Assembly (NCBI GenBank): GCA_030642205.1
Contig: DAOWOF010000065.1
Coordinates: 1 to 10,062 of the forward strand
Source: Desulfobacteraceae bacterium
GTDB lineage: Bacteria > Desulfobacterota > DSM-4660 > Desulfatiglandales > Desulfatiglandaceae
DNA: 10,062 nt
Reading direction: 5' to 3'
The translations under genes were made by a program, and so were the position numbers. Of the stretch, positions 7,580-10,062 are shown in pieces (within the stretch, counting starts at the first letter, position 1; each line of letters begins with the position of its first letter). The notes beneath the pieces are model-generated. The model was not told where the DNA came from, searched no databases, and saw nothing but the letters and a program-made list of their open reading frames with translations.

Positions 7580-8004
7580 AAAAATCATATGCCGCCCATA
7601 TGAGTGAAAGGGGATTTACTCTCCTGGAGATAATTATCACTCTTATCATCTCCTCTATTCTGGGTGCCATTATGGTTCAGACCCTGGGCACCAGCCTGTA
7701 CAAAAGCGCGCAACCTGTGTCAATGGTTCAGAATGCCAATTATCTGCACCAGGTATTTGAACGGATGAACAGCGAGTATAAAAGACTTCTACTAACAGAT
7801 TCAGATCCCCTTGAGACTTTAAAGACAAGCCTGGGAAACGAGGGAACTGATCAGAACAATACTTACGGTACTTATACAATCCTTATTAACCGGTACATAA
7901 AATTTACCGGCAATAACGAAGTAAATGAAAATACCTTAAAGACAATATTAAAAACAAGTGTTAAATATGGCACTCAAACGATTACAGGTCTTTTCACCAA
8001 GTAG
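7576..8004 (+). CDS. Minor type IV prepilin (MshD/PilV/GspI-like N-terminus)
   Basis: This 142-residue protein has leader MKKSYAAHMSERG then FTLLEIIITLIISSILGAIM, giving cleavage after Gly13 and Glu at mature position 5. Its start overlaps the preceding stop by ATGA, and AGGG lies eight bases upstream, so it is translationally coupled to the MshC-like gene. An internal ATG at codon 9 would leave a five-residue leader and is less likely. The globular part (MVQNANYLHQVFERMNSEYK ... GLFTK) has no cysteine and no motif I recognise; only the N-terminal helix assigns it. Position after an MshC-like gene suggests the MshD role, but this is inferred from order alone. Confidence 0.82.
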   Translation: MKKSYAAHMSERGFTLLEIIITLIISSILGAIMVQTLGTSLYKSAQPVSMVQNANYLHQVFERMNSEYKRLLLTDSDPLETLKTSLGNEGTDQNNTYGTYTILINRYIKFTGNNEVNENTLKTILKTSVKYGTQTITGLFTK

Positions 8005-8040
8005 TGTCTGAATGAAAATTTGGCGTTTTTCGTCATTTCT
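8005..8040 (+). repeat. Degraded look-alike of the 6499-6532 hairpin
   Basis: Directly after the prepilin stop, TGTCTGAATGAAAAT ... TTTTTCGTCATT follows the layout of the 6499-6532 hairpin (TGCCTGAACGAAAA ... TTTTCGTTCAGGCA), with several substitutions and only an imperfect stem. Both copies begin immediately after a stop codon. This suggests a dispersed intergenic hairpin family, one copy intact and one decayed, but two copies in one window are weak proof. Confidence 0.4.
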
Positions 8041-8137
8041 CTGGAAAACGGGAGTAAGCAAAGACTACGATCCAGTCTTTTTGGATAGTTCCGGATCAGC
8101 ATTGGTTTTCACTGGAGTGATGTTTTCAAAGATATAA
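8041..8137 (+). other. Spacer before the fused prepilin gene
   Basis: No coding potential is seen in this spacer. AAAGACT at 8060-8066 can pair with AGTCTTT at 8074-8080, followed by only two more T bases, a poor terminator. No convincing promoter is visible. GGAG at 8114-8117 is too far (20 bases) from the next ATG to be an ideal ribosome binding site. Confidence 0.35.
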
Positions 8138-10062
8138 ATGATGATGAAATTACACACACGAGAAACAGGGTTTACCCTGATCGAAGTAATCATATCCCTG
8201 ATCATGACAGGAATTATTGCCTCTATGGCAGGCACTGGCATTGTTACTGTTACAAAGGGCTATATTTTTGCGAGAGAAAATGCCCATATGGCCCAAAAAT
8301 CTCAGCTGGCCATGGCGCGTGTCAGCCGGGAACTAACAGAATTGACAGAAATTACAGCGGTCTCATCAACCGCGGTTACGATTGACAGCCTTTCTGGTCT
8401 TCGTATCATTGGTTTGGATGGGACCAACATCAAGATAGCCCCGCAGGGAGTCCTCCTGACAAATGGCGATATATTGGCGGATAATGTCAATAATCTTGCC
8501 CTTACTTATTTCAAGGGTACTAATCCATGGGTCCAGGGTGCTGATGACATCCAATTATTATCAGCTATTCAGGTAGACATGACATTAACCCGAAATGATG
8601 GGGCTGCTAACGTGACCTTTACAACTACAGTTAATCCACGAAACAACCAGAATTATGGAGGACTGCCATCCTCAACGCCAACTCCGCCCATTGCTCCCAG
8701 CTATGGCTCCGGTTGTTTTGTCGCTACAGCCGCTTATGGACAGCCATACCATCCTGCAGTTCTATTGCTAAAAGAGTTCAGGGATAAATGCCTTCTGACC
8801 TGGACAGGCGGCAGAAAGCTGATCAGGATTTATTATACACTTGGCCCTTATCTGGCAAAAAAGATTAAAGACAAGCCGTTGCCACAGTTTACAGCAAGGC
8901 TCCTTCTCTCTCCCCTGGTTGGTTTGGCCTTTTTAACTCTTAAATCTCCTTTGCTGATACCTCTTATTATTCTGATTGCATGGCTTGTTTCGATTCTGAA
9001 TTCCAGGCTGCTGAAATTTATTAAATATCAAGGCAGCTCTCCCCTGGCAAATTCCAGAGGAGGCGCCCTGATTACTCTCATCGTGACCATGATGATTTTT
9101 TCAGCCATGGGTTCAGCCATGCTTCATATGGGCTCATCCTCTTCCTTTAATCAGTTGGCTGCCAACAGCGCCAAGAGATGTTACTATCTGGCTGAATCAG
9201 GGTTTAGATATGCCTCCAGCATCTATATGAATGAGAGTAATGGCGCCTTAAAAGACGGGCATCTTGAGGCATTGCATAATGCGGGTCTTTTTAATCTGGC
9301 TGGAAATGATGAACATTTTGATATTGAGGTCTACCCCTATTTTTTTAAAACCACAGCCGATCCCAATGGGACACATACACTGCACAACAAGGTTACCGGA
9401 GGTATCCCGGCTGACATGAACCTCTCTAATGGAAGATTAAAAATCGGAAGCTCCTTTTATATATATTCAAACGCCGTGCAAGCTGGCAATAACATAACCT
9501 TTACTATGACCCCGCTCATGCCTGCCATTGCTATTGGAACAGACGTGCGATCAACAGCTACCAGCATAAATAGTGGCCAACATATCGTACAAGGAGGAAA
9601 CCTGACCTTTCAACCCGGCTCTGCGGATGGTTTTCCTGAAAAAAATGGTGTTTTCGAGGTATATACCGGTACTTACTCCTACAAAAGACTAAACACCGCG
9701 AGTAATCGACTGGAGCATATAGACACTGCAAACGGCTCGGCCTTTATACCCTTTACGGTTACTCCAGGCTCCATGCTTGTTCTTGAAAAATCTGTCAAAA
9801 TTTGCTCAACTGGCATTATCGGTCAGGGGGATATGCTTACCAGCCGCGAAATAGTTTATTATACACCCATTGGATGGATAATCAGCCAGGGCAGCTGGGA
9901 TGAAAAGATCGAGATAATAGATCCATTGAACGATCTGGACAACTGGTTTACTGGCGGAAATCCTGAAGGACAGCTTGGAACCCATGATATACAGGATAAC
10001 GCGCTGCATGTGGCATCCACCCAGGCGCAAGGATCAGGAAGCGGAACTTATTATAAGAGTCA
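8138..10062 (+). CDS. Fused prepilin - CFI-box - second prepilin (MshO-like + MshP/MshQ-like), C-terminus beyond window
   Basis: One frame stays open for 641 codons and runs off the window. It starts at a triple ATG (8138, 8141, 8144), with an in-frame TAA just before at 8135. Residues 1-11 are a leader ending TRETG; mature FTLIEVIISLIMTGIIASMA follows, then a PulJ/MshO-like pilin body to about 170 ending TTTVNPRNN. After a Pro/Ser/Thr linker (about 172-188) comes SGCFVATAAYGQPYHPAVLL from 191, then FRDKCLL and IRIYYTLGPYLAKKI, matching the CFI-box C-terminal module, with hydrophobic stretches at 255-268 and 271-287. The basic KFIK at 293-296 precedes ANSRGG and a new helix, ALITLIVTMMIFSAMGSAML (310-329), with RCYYLAESGFRYA at 347-359, as in PilX/MshP prepilins. 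Residues 360-590 look beta-rich; DPLNDLDNWFTG (595-606) may begin a LamG-like MshQ domain. No ATG, GTG or TTG start lies in frame at the second prepilin leader. Confidence 0.85.
   Translation, partial: MMMKLHTRETGFTLIEVIISLIMTGIIASMAGTGIVTVTKGYIFARENAHMAQKSQLAMARVSRELTELTEITAVSSTAVTIDSLSGLRIIGLDGTNIKIAPQGVLLTNGDILADNVNNLALTYFKGTNPWVQGADDIQLLSAIQVDMTLTRNDGAANVTFTTTVNPRNNQNYGGLPSSTPTPPIAPSYGSGCFVATAAYGQPYHPAVLLLKEFRDKCLLTWTGGRKLIRIYYTLGPYLAKKIKDKPLPQFTARLLLSPLVGLAFLTLKSPLLIPLIILIAWLVSILNSRLLKFIKYQGSSPLANSRGGALITLIVTMMIFSAMGSAMLHMGSSSSFNQLAANSAKRCYYLAESGFRYASSIYMNESNGALKDGHLEALHNAGLFNLAGNDEHFDIEVYPYFFKTTADPNGTHTLHNKVTGGIPADMNLSNGRLKIGSSFYIYSNAVQAGNNITFTMTPLMPAIAIGTDVRSTATSINSGQHIVQGGNLTFQPGSADGFPEKNGVFEVYTGTYSYKRLNTASNRLEHIDTANGSAFIPFTVTPGSMLVLEKSVKICSTGIIGQGDMLTSREIVYYTPIGWIISQGSWDEKIEIIDPLNDLDNWFTGGNPEGQLGTHDIQDNALHVASTQAQGSGSGTYYKS
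8708..9028 (+). other. Internal CFI-box sorting-like module (residues 191-297 of the fused gene)
   Basis: The segment opens with SGCFVATAAYG, an almost exact match to the CFIATAAYG signature of CFI-box C-terminal modules (Val for Ile). Then come the family's FRDxxLL and IRxYYxxxPxLA stretches, a hydrophobic hairpin or single span at about 255-287, and a basic end (KFIK). In known proteins the module closes the chain, like a sorting signal. Here the reading frame continues into another prepilin domain. Cys193 is the candidate for modification or cross-linking; no processing chemistry can be read from the sequence. Confidence 0.75.

Noticed and set aside
253..8004. Cluster as a true type II secretion system
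   Set aside because: GspC, GspL/M and GspK-type genes in the usual T2SS order are not seen. The secretin/ExeA-like/E/F/pilin order, MshEN domain and MshC-like pilin favour an MSHA-type pilus.
8900..9060. Fused gene as a frameshift or lost-stop pseudogene
   Set aside because: All domains keep their signatures in one frame with no compensating shift visible. A single lost stop or sequencing error cannot be excluded from the sequence alone, but nothing shows it.
9056..9070. Shine-Dalgarno-like AGAGGAGG with CTG at 9068 as an internal start for the second prepilin
   Set aside because: The bases encode Arg-Gly-Gly of the prepilin signal. Starting at that CTG would remove the leader, and CTG is a rare start, so I treat it as chance.
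9806..10030. Minus-strand reading frame of 74 codons
   Set aside because: It is antisense to the long fused prepilin frame, has no domain signal, and the + strand frame continues with protein-like composition throughout.

Overview
The window holds most of a type IV pilus/pseudopilus gene cluster of the MSHA (mannose-sensitive haemagglutinin pilus) type, all on the + strand. Moderate A+T content, the gene order, a pilin-linked CFI-box (a C-terminal sorting-like module common in environmental deltaproteobacteria) and an ExeA-type ATPase with a peptidoglycan-binding tail suggest a Desulfobacterota-like Gram-negative. That assignment is inference; no rRNA or other marker gene is present.

Layout: (1) 1-222, the 3' end of a small GspB/PilP/MshK-like periplasmic protein. 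(2) 253-1851, an MshL-type lipoprotein secretin. (3) 1887-3554, an ExeA/MshM-type AAA ATPase with one membrane span and a periplasmic tail that looks like LysM plus SPOR. (4) 3556-5259, an MshE assembly ATPase with an apparently intact c-di-GMP-binding MshEN domain. (5) 5278-6498, the MshG/PilC/GspF inner-membrane platform. (6) A strong hairpin at 6499-6532. (7) 6595-7005, a probable major pilin; 7106-7579, an MshC/GspH-like minor prepilin; 7576-8004, a further minor prepilin overlapping it by ATGA. (8) 8138 to beyond the window end (10062), one uninterrupted reading frame of at least 641 codons.

The last gene is the standout. Translated by hand it contains, in order, a complete PulJ/MshO-like prepilin, a Pro/Ser/Thr linker, a complete CFI-box module with its hydrophobic segment, a second prepilin-like N-terminus of the PilX/MshP type, and a beta-rich region leading into what may be a LamG-like MshQ domain. 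The CFI-box is normally C-terminal; here it sits inside the chain, between two prepilin signals. The predicted topology puts the second prepilin leader back in the cytoplasm, where prepilin peptidase acts, so the product could be a tethered double pilin or a self-separating polyprotein.

Working together: MshE, gated by c-di-GMP, would power pilin extrusion through MshG; the prepilins form the fibre and its tip or priming complex; the fibre exits through MshL, placed in the outer membrane with help from the GspB/MshK-like protein and the peptidoglycan-binding MshM-like ATPase. MshN, MshF and MshB equivalents are not seen here.
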